From contig NZ_CP029551.1 in NCBI RefSeq assembly GCF_003173735.1, positions 4,789,001 to 4,853,000 on the forward strand: a DNA stretch of 64,000 nucleotides. The letters run 5' to 3'. Below, piece after piece: positions 56,759-64,000 of this stretch; the first letter of the stretch is position 1, and every line of letters begins with the position of its first letter. The DNA is from Methylobacterium radiodurans (GTDB lineage Bacteria > Pseudomonadota > Alphaproteobacteria > Rhizobiales > Beijerinckiaceae). The position numbers and the translations under genes were made by a program. The notes beneath the pieces were generated by a model. That model did no database searches, was not told where the DNA came from, and worked only from the letters and a program-made list of their open reading frames with translations.

Positions 56759-56881
56759 ATGGGAGCGACGAGCGGAGACCGGCACGACGCCCAGCGGATC
56801 GGCCGGCAGTTCCTGGATCTGGCGATGCTGGTGGCCGGCGGGATCGGGCTCGCCCTGCCGCTGATCTGGCCGCTCGGCTGA
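56759..56881 (+). CDS. 40-residue membrane micropeptide
   Basis: A small gene with a near-perfect ribosome site (GAGGAGG seven bases before ATG 56759) encodes a polar start (MGATSGDRHDAQRIGRQFLD) followed by one hydrophobic helix (LAMLVAGGIGLALPLIWPLG). The stop is four bases before the EamA exporter start, so both are in one transcript. It could be a small partner or regulator of the exporter, or a leader peptide. No family was recognised. Confidence 0.6.
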   Translation: MGATSGDRHDAQRIGRQFLDLAMLVAGGIGLALPLIWPLG

Positions 56882-56884
56882 GCC

Positions 56885-57784
56885 ATGGCGAACCCGATCC
56901 TCGCCGCGCCGGTCTCGGCGCGGCCCGTGCCGGCCGCCGGAGCACTGCGCGACGGGCTCGTGGGCGTCGCGATCTTCGGCGGGACGCTCACGGCGACCCG
57001 CCTTGCGCTCGCCTCCTTCGAGCCGGTCGCCCTCACCCTCATCCGGGCGGCGCTGGCCGGGCTCGCGGCCGGTGCGGTGCTGGCCGCGCTCCGCCAGCCG
57101 ACCCCACGCCGTGCCGACCTCGCGGCGCTCGCCGTCGTCAGCTTCGGCGTGGTGCTGGGCTTCCCGCTCTTCACGGCCTTCGCGCTCGGCCAGATCGGGG
57201 CCGGGCGGGCGAGCGTGTTCGTGGGCCTCTTGCCGCTCGCCACTTCCATCTTCGGCGCGTTGCGGGCGGGCGAGCGGCCGTCCCGGGCCTTCTGGCTGCT
57301 CTCGGGCCTCGGCAGCGCGGTCACGGCCGCCTTCGCGGCGCGCGGGGCTGGGCCGGGCTCGCTCCTCGGCGACGGGCTGATGCTCGCCGCGATCCTCGTC
57401 TGCGGTCTCGGCTACGCCGAGGGCGCGCGCCTCGCCCGGCGCCTCGGCGGCTGGCAGGTCGTGGCCTGGGCGACCGTTCTGGCCCTGCCCGCGACGCTGC
57501 CCGCTGCGCTCTGGCTGATCCCCGAGCATGCGCGAGCCGTGACGCCCGCCGCGCTGGCCGGGCTCGCCTACGTGGCGGCACTCAGCTCGCTCGTCGGCTT
57601 CGTGTTCTGGTACCGGGCTCTGGCGCGGGGCGGGATCGCGGTGACGGGCCAGCTGCAGCTGCTGCAGCCCTTCCTGGGGATGGCGCTCGCCGCGCTCGTG
57701 CTCGGCGAGGCGATCGACCCGCTGATGCCGCTCGTCGCGGCCGCGGTGGCGGCCTGCGCGGCGGGGGCGCGGCGCCTCGCCTGA
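56885..57784 (+). CDS. EamA/DMT-family transporter
   Basis: This 299-residue inner-membrane protein has about ten hydrophobic helices in two EamA repeats. Typical segments are GGTLTATRLALASFEPVALTLIRAALAG, ASVFVGLLPLATSIFGAL and LSSLVGFVFWYRALARGGIAVTGQLQLLQPFLGMALAALVLGE. It is probably an exporter of small metabolites such as amino acids. The divergent MocR regulator and upstream micropeptide suggest control by a PLP-linked or amino-compound signal. Confidence 0.9.
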   Translation: MANPILAAPVSARPVPAAGALRDGLVGVAIFGGTLTATRLALASFEPVALTLIRAALAGLAAGAVLAALRQPTPRRADLAALAVVSFGVVLGFPLFTAFALGQIGAGRASVFVGLLPLATSIFGALRAGERPSRAFWLLSGLGSAVTAAFAARGAGPGSLLGDGLMLAAILVCGLGYAEGARLARRLGGWQVVAWATVLALPATLPAALWLIPEHARAVTPAALAGLAYVAALSSLVGFVFWYRALARGGIAVTGQLQLLQPFLGMALAALVLGEAIDPLMPLVAAAVAACAAGARRLA

Positions 57785-57955
57785 GGCGCGAGCTTCCTCG
57801 CCGCACTGCGGTACGATCGGGCTAATCCCGGATTGGAACTCCCAAAACCGGCTCGCGCACGGTCCTATCGCGTCGTCCGGCCCCGCATCTGGGGCCGGAC
57901 GGCGCAGCGCTCGGGCAGAACCCGACCCTGCGCCGGGCGTGCGCGCGAGGTCGGG

Positions 57956-60250
57956 ATGAACTGGGTTCCGGAGCAGCCGAACAGGAACGGGAGCCTGTCG
58001 CTGCAGGCGCATTACGAGGCCCGCAACCTCGGCATCCTCACGGCGATCTGGCGGCGCCGCCGCGCGATCGGGATCCTGCTGGCCCTCGCCTTCGTGGGGG
58101 CCGGCGCCGTCTGCCTGACCCTGCGCGACCGCTACACCGCCGAGGCCATCCTGCAGGTCGATCTCGGGCGCCCGGTCTCGGTGCCGGTCGGCCAGGCCGG
58201 CCAGACCGCCGCCCCCGATACCGGCGCGATCGTCGAGAGCGAGGCCCGGGTGATCCGCTCGCGCGCGGTCGCCCGCCGGGTCGTTGCGGATCTCGGCCTC
58301 GCGGACGAGCTCGGATCCCGGGGCGGCGCCCTCCTCGACCGCCTCGCCTTCTGGCGGGCCCACGCGCCGGCCGGTCCGGATCCCGCCGCCGCCGAGCGCG
58401 CCGCCTTGGCGCTCGCCTCCGGCCTCACCGTCACCAACGACAGCCGGTCCTACCTGATCACCGTCGGCTACACGGCGACCGACCCCGCCCGCGCGGCCCG
58501 GATCGCGAACGCCTTCGTCGACGCCTACCTGAGCAACCGCCTGGAGATGGGCGTCGCCAACGCCGAACGCGCCGGCACCTGGCTCGACGGGCAGATCACG
58601 GCGAGCCGCGCGGACCTGGAGGCGGCCGAGAAGGCCATCGAGGGATTCCGGCAGCGCACCGGCCTGGTCGAGGGCGGCACGGCGAGCGTGAGCCTGCCCC
58701 AGCAGGCCCTGCGCGATGCCAGCGTGCAGCTCGCCGCGGCGGGACAGGCCCGCACGGCCGCCGAGACGCGCCTCGGCCGGGCGCAGGAGATCTTCCGCTC
58801 CGGCGGCGTGCCCTCGGCCCAGGATCTGGCCGGCGCGCCGGTGATCCAGCGCATGCTGGAGAACGTCGAGGCGGCCAAGCGCGAGGTCGCCGCGCAGCTC
58901 CTCACCGGGCCGCGCCACCCGCGCTACCTCCAGGCCAAGGCCGCGCTGGAAGATGCCGAGCAGCGCCTGCGCGAGGAGGTCGACCGAGCGGTCGACAATC
59001 TGAAGAGCGAGGTCCGCACGGCCGCAGGCGAGGAGGAGGCCGTCGCCGCCCGTGTGGCGGGGCTGAAGGCCGAGGTGATCGAGGCGATGGGTGCGGAGGC
59101 GCGCCTGCGCGGACTCCAGGCCAACGCGACCGCGATCCGCGAGCGCCTGAAGACCCTCGGCGACGCCCACGCCCAGGCGCTGGCGCTCGCGGCGATGAAG
59201 TCCTCGACCGCCCAGGTGGTGATGCGGGCGCAGAGCCCGGTCGCGCCCTCGGGCCCGCTGCGCGCCCTCTATATCGGCCTCGCGGTGGCGGGCGCCGGGG
59301 CGCTCGGCGTCGGCTACGCCCTGCTGATGGGGCGGCGCGACACCGGGTTCCGCTCCGGCGGCGAGCTTGCCGAGGACACGGCCCTGCGCTGCCTCGGCAT
59401 GGTGCCGGACATCTCGACCGCCTCGGGCGCGGGCGAGGTGCGGATGTTCGACGAGGCGATCCGCATGGTGGCCGCCTCGCTCGGCTGGCCCCGGGCCGCC
59501 GGCGCGCCGCGGGTCCTGCTCGTCACCTCATCGGTGCCGGACGAGGGCAAGTCGCTGCTCTGCATGGCCCTTGCCAAGCTGCTCGCAGCTCGCGGCACCC
59601 GCATCCTCGTGATCGACGCGACCGGCGCGCGGCCGGCCAGCCCGGCGAGCCGGATGCCGGCGCTGGAGGACGTCGTGCTCGGCGACCAGGCGGCCTTCCT
59701 GGCGCGCGCACAGGACCGCGCCGTCACACTGCTGCACGGGCGGGGCCGGGCGACCGCGCAGGACTTCTACCTCTCGCCCGCCTTCGAGACCTTCATGGAG
59801 GGCGCGCGCGCGTCCTTCGACCTCGTGCTGATCGAGGCGCCGCCCGCGATGCTGGTGCTCGACTTCGTGCCGCTCGCGCACGTCGCCGACGCGGCGATCC
59901 TGGCGGTGCGCTGGGCCTCGACCCCGCGCAAGACGGTGCTGGCGACCCTGCAGCGGCTCCAGGATCTCTCGGTGCGGGTGCGGGGCCTCGTGCTGACCCG
60001 GGTCGATCTCGATCAGCACCGGCACGAGCCCTTCGCCGACGCGTGCTCTCACTACCACCGGTATCGGAGCTTCTTCGAGAGCGCGGGCGCTGCGCGCGCG
60101 GCCGAGTCTCCGGCGGGCGCGGCGGCGGCGCGAGCCGGGCTGCCGCGCCCCGGCGAGCCCGGATCCGCCGAGGCCGATCCCGGCGCCACCGAGCGCGCCG
60201 AGCCGAGGTCGCTTGATCCCAAGCCCGCCGCGCCCGCCCCCGCGCCCTGA
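57956..60250 (+). CDS. Wzz/BY-kinase-like exopolysaccharide co-polymerase with altered kinase motifs
   Basis: This 764-residue membrane protein has a Wzz-type chain-length domain: first helix about 45-65, periplasmic coiled region about 65-440 with IVESEARVIRSRAVARRVV, and second helix about 442-462. A cytoplasmic P-loop domain resembling bacterial tyrosine kinases follows. Walker A SSVPDEGKSLL is intact. Walker A' reads ILVIDATGA instead of DxDxR, and Walker B reads DLVLIEAPP with Glu for Asp. The C-terminal tail has only two Tyr (HYHRYRS) and then an Ala/Pro-rich end, not a Tyr cluster. It probably regulates polymer length, with doubtful kinase activity. Confidence 0.83.
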   Translation: MNWVPEQPNRNGSLSLQAHYEARNLGILTAIWRRRRAIGILLALAFVGAGAVCLTLRDRYTAEAILQVDLGRPVSVPVGQAGQTAAPDTGAIVESEARVIRSRAVARRVVADLGLADELGSRGGALLDRLAFWRAHAPAGPDPAAAERAALALASGLTVTNDSRSYLITVGYTATDPARAARIANAFVDAYLSNRLEMGVANAERAGTWLDGQITASRADLEAAEKAIEGFRQRTGLVEGGTASVSLPQQALRDASVQLAAAGQARTAAETRLGRAQEIFRSGGVPSAQDLAGAPVIQRMLENVEAAKREVAAQLLTGPRHPRYLQAKAALEDAEQRLREEVDRAVDNLKSEVRTAAGEEEAVAARVAGLKAEVIEAMGAEARLRGLQANATAIRERLKTLGDAHAQALALAAMKSSTAQVVMRAQSPVAPSGPLRALYIGLAVAGAGALGVGYALLMGRRDTGFRSGGELAEDTALRCLGMVPDISTASGAGEVRMFDEAIRMVAASLGWPRAAGAPRVLLVTSSVPDEGKSLLCMALAKLLAARGTRILVIDATGARPASPASRMPALEDVVLGDQAAFLARAQDRAVTLLHGRGRATAQDFYLSPAFETFMEGARASFDLVLIEAPPAMLVLDFVPLAHVADAAILAVRWASTPRKTVLATLQRLQDLSVRVRGLVLTRVDLDQHRHEPFADACSHYHRYRSFFESAGAARAAESPAGAAAARAGLPRPGEPGSAEADPGATERAEPRSLDPKPAAPAPAP

Positions 60251-60297
60251 GCCCGGCCCAGCGCGGCTGACCTTCCGCAACCCAAGGAGCGACCCCG

Positions 60298-61314
60298 ATG
60301 AGGATCATGGTGATCGGCGGCAACGGATTCGTCGGCCGGCCGCTGACGCGGATGCTCGCGGACGGGCACGAGGTCTGCGTGCTCGACGCGATGCGCTACG
60401 GGCCGCCGCGCTTTCCGCCGGAGGAACTCGCCCGCCTCCTCATGATCCAGGCCGACATCACCGATCCCAAGCAGGTCGAGGCGGTGATGCGGACCTTCGT
60501 GCCGGAGGCGGTGATCCACCTGGCGGCGATCCACTATATCCCGGAATGCGACCAGGATCCGGTGCTTGCCGCGCGCACCAACGTCGCCGGCACGGTGAAC
60601 CTCCTCGCCGCCTGCCCGCCCGGCTGCCGCTTCGTCTTCGCGAGCAGCGGCGCGGTCTACGCGCCGGAGGCTCGGGCCCACCGGGAGGACACCTCCCCGA
60701 TCCAGCCCAGCGACATCTACGGCTTCACCAAGCTCCACGGCGAGCACTACGTCCGCCACATGGCGCGCCAGCGCGGCCTTGCGGCGGTGGTGGTGCGGCT
60801 GTTCAACGTGATCGGGCCGGGGGAGACGAACCCGCACCTCCTGCCCGAGATTCTGGCACAGCTCCTCGCGGGCCACAGGCGGATCAGCCTCGGCAACCTC
60901 ACGGCGCGGCGGGACTACATCCACGTGGACGACGCGGCCCGCGGCTTCCGGGCGGCGGCGCTCGCGGGCGCGGTGGCCCCCGGCGAGACCGTCACGGTCA
61001 ATCTCGGCACGGGCCAGGCCTACGCGGTGGGTGAGATCCTGGCGCGCCTGCGCCGGATTGGCGGGGCGGATTTCACGGTCGAGACAGACCCGGCCCGGCT
61101 GCGCGCCGTCGACCGGCCGGTGCTCGCCGCCGACATCGGGCGCATCCGCGAGCTATTCGGCTGGCGTCCCCGGCACACGATCGACACCGCGCTCGCCGAC
61201 CTCTGGGAGCGGCCCGATCTGCCGCACCACCTGACCGCGAAGTACCGGCCCGCCCCGGCGCCCCGCTCCGCGGAGGTGAGCCCGCCCGCCGAGATGCTGC
61301 GGCCCGCCTCCTGA
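60298..61314 (+). CDS. NAD-dependent epimerase/dehydratase (extended SDR)
   Basis: This 338-residue Rossmann-fold enzyme is of the UDP-sugar epimerase type. It shows the nucleotide-binding VIGGNGFVGRPLTRMLADGH, the VFASSGAVYAPE segment with the catalytic Ser, Y-x-x-x-K as YGFTK, and FNVIGPGETNP with RRDYIHVDDAARGF for substrate binding. It probably epimerises or dehydrates a nucleotide sugar used in surface polysaccharide. It starts 47 bases after the Wzz-like gene in the same direction. Confidence 0.88.
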   Translation: MRIMVIGGNGFVGRPLTRMLADGHEVCVLDAMRYGPPRFPPEELARLLMIQADITDPKQVEAVMRTFVPEAVIHLAAIHYIPECDQDPVLAARTNVAGTVNLLAACPPGCRFVFASSGAVYAPEARAHREDTSPIQPSDIYGFTKLHGEHYVRHMARQRGLAAVVVRLFNVIGPGETNPHLLPEILAQLLAGHRRISLGNLTARRDYIHVDDAARGFRAAALAGAVAPGETVTVNLGTGQAYAVGEILARLRRIGGADFTVETDPARLRAVDRPVLAADIGRIRELFGWRPRHTIDTALADLWERPDLPHHLTAKYRPAPAPRSAEVSPPAEMLRPAS

Positions 61315-61368
61315 GCGACACCCCGCGGATTCCCTCTCCCCGACGACACCGGAAGGTCCAGAACGACC

Positions 61369-63621
61369 ATGTCCACGCCTTTTTCCACGCCCGTCGCCAA
61401 CCCCGGTGCCCGCCTCGCCATCATCGGCTGCGGCGCCGTGGTGGACCATCACCTCCTGCCCGCGCTGAAGCGCCAGGGCTGGGCTCCGAGCGTCCTGATT
61501 GACCGCTCGCCCGAGCGGCTCGCCCTGCTGGCGGGCCGCGCCGGGCGGCGCCGAGCCGACATCGTCACGGCCGCCGACTGGCGGGACGTCGCCGACCGCT
61601 TCGACGCAGCGCTGGTGGCGACGCCGCACACCACCCACGGCCCGATCGGGCTGGCCCTGCTGGAGGCCGGCAAGCACGTCTTCATGGAGAAGCCGCTCGC
61701 CACGACCGGCGCGGAGGGCGAGGCGATGATCGCGGCCGCCGGGCGGCTGGGCCTCGTCCTCGCGGTCGGCCTGCTGCGGCGCAACCTCGCGATCGCGGAC
61801 TGGACCAGGGCGCTCATCGCGTCCGGCACGATCGGCACGATCCGGCGGGTCGACGCACGCGAGGGCTTCGTCTTCAACTGGGCCACGAGTTCGGACGCGC
61901 TGCTCCGCCGCGACCTCTCGGGCGGCGGCGTGCTGATGGACACGGGCGCCCACACCCTCGACATCCTGGGCCACTGGCTCGGCACGATGGAGCCGGTGCG
62001 CTACCGCGACGACGGCGCCAGCGGCGTCGAGGCCGATTGCGTGGCCGAGTTCGCGCTCGACGGCGGCGGCGAGGTCCGGGTCGAGCTGAGCCGGACCCGC
62101 AACCTCGCCAACACCGCCCGGATCGAGGGAACGCACGGCCATGTCGAGGTCGCGCTCTACCGCAACGAGGTGGTGGCGGGTTCTCCCAACGCGCTGGCCT
62201 TCACCCATGCGGGCGTGAGCGGGACCACGATGAAGCCGCAGCTCTTCCCCGCCCTCTTCGACGCCGAGATGCGCGATTTCCGCGACGCGGTCGCGCAGGG
62301 CCGCCCCCCGGCGGTCGGCGGGGCCGAGGGCCTCGCCTCGGTGCGGCGGATCGAGCGCTGCTACGCCCTGCGCGAGCCGCTGGAGCAGCCCTGGGACGCC
62401 GCCCACGCGGCGCTCGCCGACGGTCTGCCGCCCGGTGCCCGCGCGGTGGTGACGGGGGCCAGCGGCTTCATCGGCGGCCGGCTGGTCGAGTGGCTGCTGC
62501 GGGCCGGGGTCGACGTCACCTGCATCATCCGCGAGATCGGCAGCGCCACGCGCCTCGCCCGCCTGCCCGTACGGCTGGTCAAGGCGGATCTGACCGACCC
62601 CGCCGCGATCGGCGCGGCGCTTGCCGGCGCCGACACGGTGTTCCACTGCGCCTACGATCCGCGCTCGCGGCGGCAGAATCTCGAGGGCGCGCGCGTGCTC
62701 ATCGAGGCCGCCGCCGAGGCCAAGGTGCGCCGGCTCGTCCATGTCAGCACCTTCTCGGTCTACGAGCCCTTCCCGCCGACGCCGCTCACCGAGGAGACAC
62801 GCGACGGCGATCGCGCCTGGATCTACGTGAAGGACAAGCTCGACATCGAGGGCCAGATGCTCGCCGCGGCCCGCGATGGGCGCGTTCCCGCGACCGTGGT
62901 GCAGCCGACCATCGTCTACGGCCCCTTCTGCAAGCCCTGGACGAACGCCCCGGCCGAGGAGCTGATCCATGGCGAGGTGGTGCTGCCGGACGGCGGCGCA
63001 GGCCGCTGCAGCGCGGTGTTCGTGGACGACCTCGTGGACGGCATGCTGCTCGCCGCCACGCGGGACGCGGCGGTCGGCGAGCGCTTCATCCTGTCGGGAC
63101 CCGACACGGTGAGCTGGGGCACGTTCTTCGGCGAGTTCGCCCGCGCGCTCGGCGTGCCAGGTCCGACATCGTGGCCGCTGGCCGAGGTCTCGAAGCAGAA
63201 CCAGGGCTTCGTGCGCGACGTGAAGCTCGTCCTGCGCAACCCCAAGCGCATCGTCCAGATCATCGTGCGCTGGCCCCCGGCCCGCTCGGCCCTCCAGGCG
63301 GGCCTCGACGCCCTGCCGAAGCCCCTGCGGGCGCTGGTCGACCGCTACTATTTCGGCGGCGGCGGCCCGGTCTTCGGCGCGCTCATCGTGCCGGACCCGC
63401 AGAAGGCCGCCCTCTACACCACGCGGGCGACCGCCGAGATCGGCAAGGCGCGCCGGATGCTCGGCTACGCGCCGCGCTTCGCCTTCGCGGACGGGATGCG
63501 CGAGACGAAGCCCTACCTCGTCTGGGCCTATGCCGACCTCGTGCGGGCCGCCCGGCGCGCGCGGGGAACCTCCGCGCCGCCCGCCGCGCCGGTGGGAACG
63601 CCGGTCGCGGACGCGCGCTGA
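61369..63621 (+). CDS. Fusion of Gfo/Idh/MocA oxidoreductase with SDR epimerase
   Basis: This is a single 750-residue frame with two enzymes. Residues about 15-345 are a Gfo/Idh/MocA oxidoreductase (RLAIIGCGAVVDHHLLPAL at the start, the EKPLA motif near 107, and GGGVLMDTGAHTLDIL in the C-terminal barrel). Residues about 355-745 are an extended SDR (AVVTGASGFIGGRLVEWLL, FHCAYDPRSRRQNLEGA, YVKDK as the YxxxK, VVQPTIVYGPFCKPW). No stop or linker repeat lies between them. Dehydrogenation and epimerisation or reduction of the same sugar are plausible consecutive steps. It is the third gene of the polysaccharide group. Confidence 0.88.
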   Translation: MSTPFSTPVANPGARLAIIGCGAVVDHHLLPALKRQGWAPSVLIDRSPERLALLAGRAGRRRADIVTAADWRDVADRFDAALVATPHTTHGPIGLALLEAGKHVFMEKPLATTGAEGEAMIAAAGRLGLVLAVGLLRRNLAIADWTRALIASGTIGTIRRVDAREGFVFNWATSSDALLRRDLSGGGVLMDTGAHTLDILGHWLGTMEPVRYRDDGASGVEADCVAEFALDGGGEVRVELSRTRNLANTARIEGTHGHVEVALYRNEVVAGSPNALAFTHAGVSGTTMKPQLFPALFDAEMRDFRDAVAQGRPPAVGGAEGLASVRRIERCYALREPLEQPWDAAHAALADGLPPGARAVVTGASGFIGGRLVEWLLRAGVDVTCIIREIGSATRLARLPVRLVKADLTDPAAIGAALAGADTVFHCAYDPRSRRQNLEGARVLIEAAAEAKVRRLVHVSTFSVYEPFPPTPLTEETRDGDRAWIYVKDKLDIEGQMLAAARDGRVPATVVQPTIVYGPFCKPWTNAPAEELIHGEVVLPDGGAGRCSAVFVDDLVDGMLLAATRDAAVGERFILSGPDTVSWGTFFGEFARALGVPGPTSWPLAEVSKQNQGFVRDVKLVLRNPKRIVQIIVRWPPARSALQAGLDALPKPLRALVDRYYFGGGGPVFGALIVPDPQKAALYTTRATAEIGKARRMLGYAPRFAFADGMRETKPYLVWAYADLVRAARRARGTSAPPAAPVGTPVADAR

Positions 63622-63666
63622 CGCACGCGGGCGGCGTCCGGCCGATCACCGCCGAGACCGTGCATC

Positions 63667-63855
63667 CCCCTCTCCCCGCACGCGGGGAGAGGGGCGAGGC
63701 CCCCCTCGTCGGGGGCGAGCCGAGCGTTAGCGAGGGTGAGGGGGCGGCTCGGAAAGAGGCTTCTCTGTTCAAGCGCCCTCACCCTCGCCTGCCGGCTCGC
63801 TCCGGCGATGACGAGGTCGCCGGAGCCCTCCCCCCGCCTGGCGGGGAGAGGGGGA
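63667..63855. repeat. Mosaic of intergenic hairpin repeats
   Basis: Four inverted repeats or hairpins lie in this span. The first is cccctctccccgc/gcggggagagggg (63667-63694, 13-bp stem, two-base loop). The second pairs cgagggtgaggg (63731-63742) with ccctcaccctcg (63776-63787). The third is gctccggcga/tcgccggagc (63799-63826). The fourth is a partial copy of the first near 63827-63851. The remaining bases to 64000 contain no recognisable gene; a segment around 63880-63920 resembles another dispersed element. The first hairpin also occurs at 42799. Confidence 0.7.
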
Positions 63856-64000
63856 GCGCGTGCTCTTTCGACCCGTATGACCGGAATCGTCATCCCCGAT
63901 GCCACGTGGCCCCCGGGATCCAGCCCTACCGAACCTTCAGGACGAGACCATGCGGTGGTCGTGGAAGCCAGGCTCAGCCGCGGCGCCTCGGGACGGAGGC

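Noticed and set aside
55847..59170. Open frame of 1107 codons on the minus strand across mocR, the exporter and the Wzz-like gene
   Set aside because: It runs through three well-supported genes and has Arg/Gly/Pro-rich shadow composition; such long frames are common at about 70% G+C.
61153..62970. Open frame of 605 codons antisense to the Gfo/Idh-SDR fusion
   Set aside because: Shadow of the fusion gene with low-complexity composition and no recognisable domain.

Overview
The window is about 70% G+C and gene-dense. It looks like chromosomal DNA of an alphaproteobacterium of the Methylobacterium/Methylorubrum type (order Hyphomicrobiales). The evidence is the minCDE order, the yajC-secD-secF cluster followed by mitochondrial-type complex I assembly factors, a tRNA-His of the alphaproteobacterial A73 kind, several DUF6894-type small proteins, many PAS/HWE and GGDEF-EAL signalling proteins, and C-rich intergenic hairpin repeats. 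The genus is an inference; no marker that would settle it was searched.

Layout. 1-2130: minCDE division-site operon ending in a strong terminator. 2300-7440: cytochrome P450, a DUF167 protein, a tartrate/isopropylmalate-type dehydrogenase, a ClC channel with CBS domains, and a tRNA-His with its own promoter. 7500-9650: a decayed patch with a broken chemoreceptor gene interrupted by a strikingly AT-rich segment. 9650-14560: an accessory island of small proteins, including four DUF6894-type paralogues, around a LuxR/LuxI quorum-sensing pair. 14660-25110: DUF488, GH25 lipoprotein, Crp/Fnr regulator, three-PAS HWE histidine kinase, NIT-domain chemoreceptor and UvrA. 25620-28750: an outer-membrane channel-like protein, a trypsin-fold PDZ protein that has lost its catalytic triad, and two small proteins. 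28810-35710: TrmFO, DUF3616, GNAT, lactate permease, GGDEF-EAL.

35770-40060 (minus strand) is yajC-secD-secF followed by homologues of the human complex I assembly factors NDUFAF3 and NDUFAF6. 40250-45590 holds a DUF815 ATPase and the serS-surE-pcm-nlpD series. 45780-50080 holds DUF2336, a lytic transglycosylase, a truncated CitE-like protein, a flavin reductase-like protein and a nitroreductase. 50220-55070 holds a secreted triple-repeat protein, an SDHAF4 homologue, RsmB and ThrS. 55210-57780 is a MocR regulator divergent from a 40-residue membrane peptide gene and an EamA exporter. 57950-63620 is the start of what looks like a surface-polysaccharide locus: a Wzz/BY-kinase-like protein, a UDP-sugar epimerase-like SDR, and a 750-residue fusion of a Gfo/Idh/MocA oxidoreductase with an SDR epimerase. 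The last 380 bases are a mosaic of hairpin repeats.

The points most worth a second look are the Gfo/Idh-SDR fusion, the pseudoprotease, the DUF6894 paralogues around luxRI, the respiratory assembly factors coupled to secDF, the MocR-micropeptide-EamA cassette and the broken chemoreceptor with its AT-rich scar.
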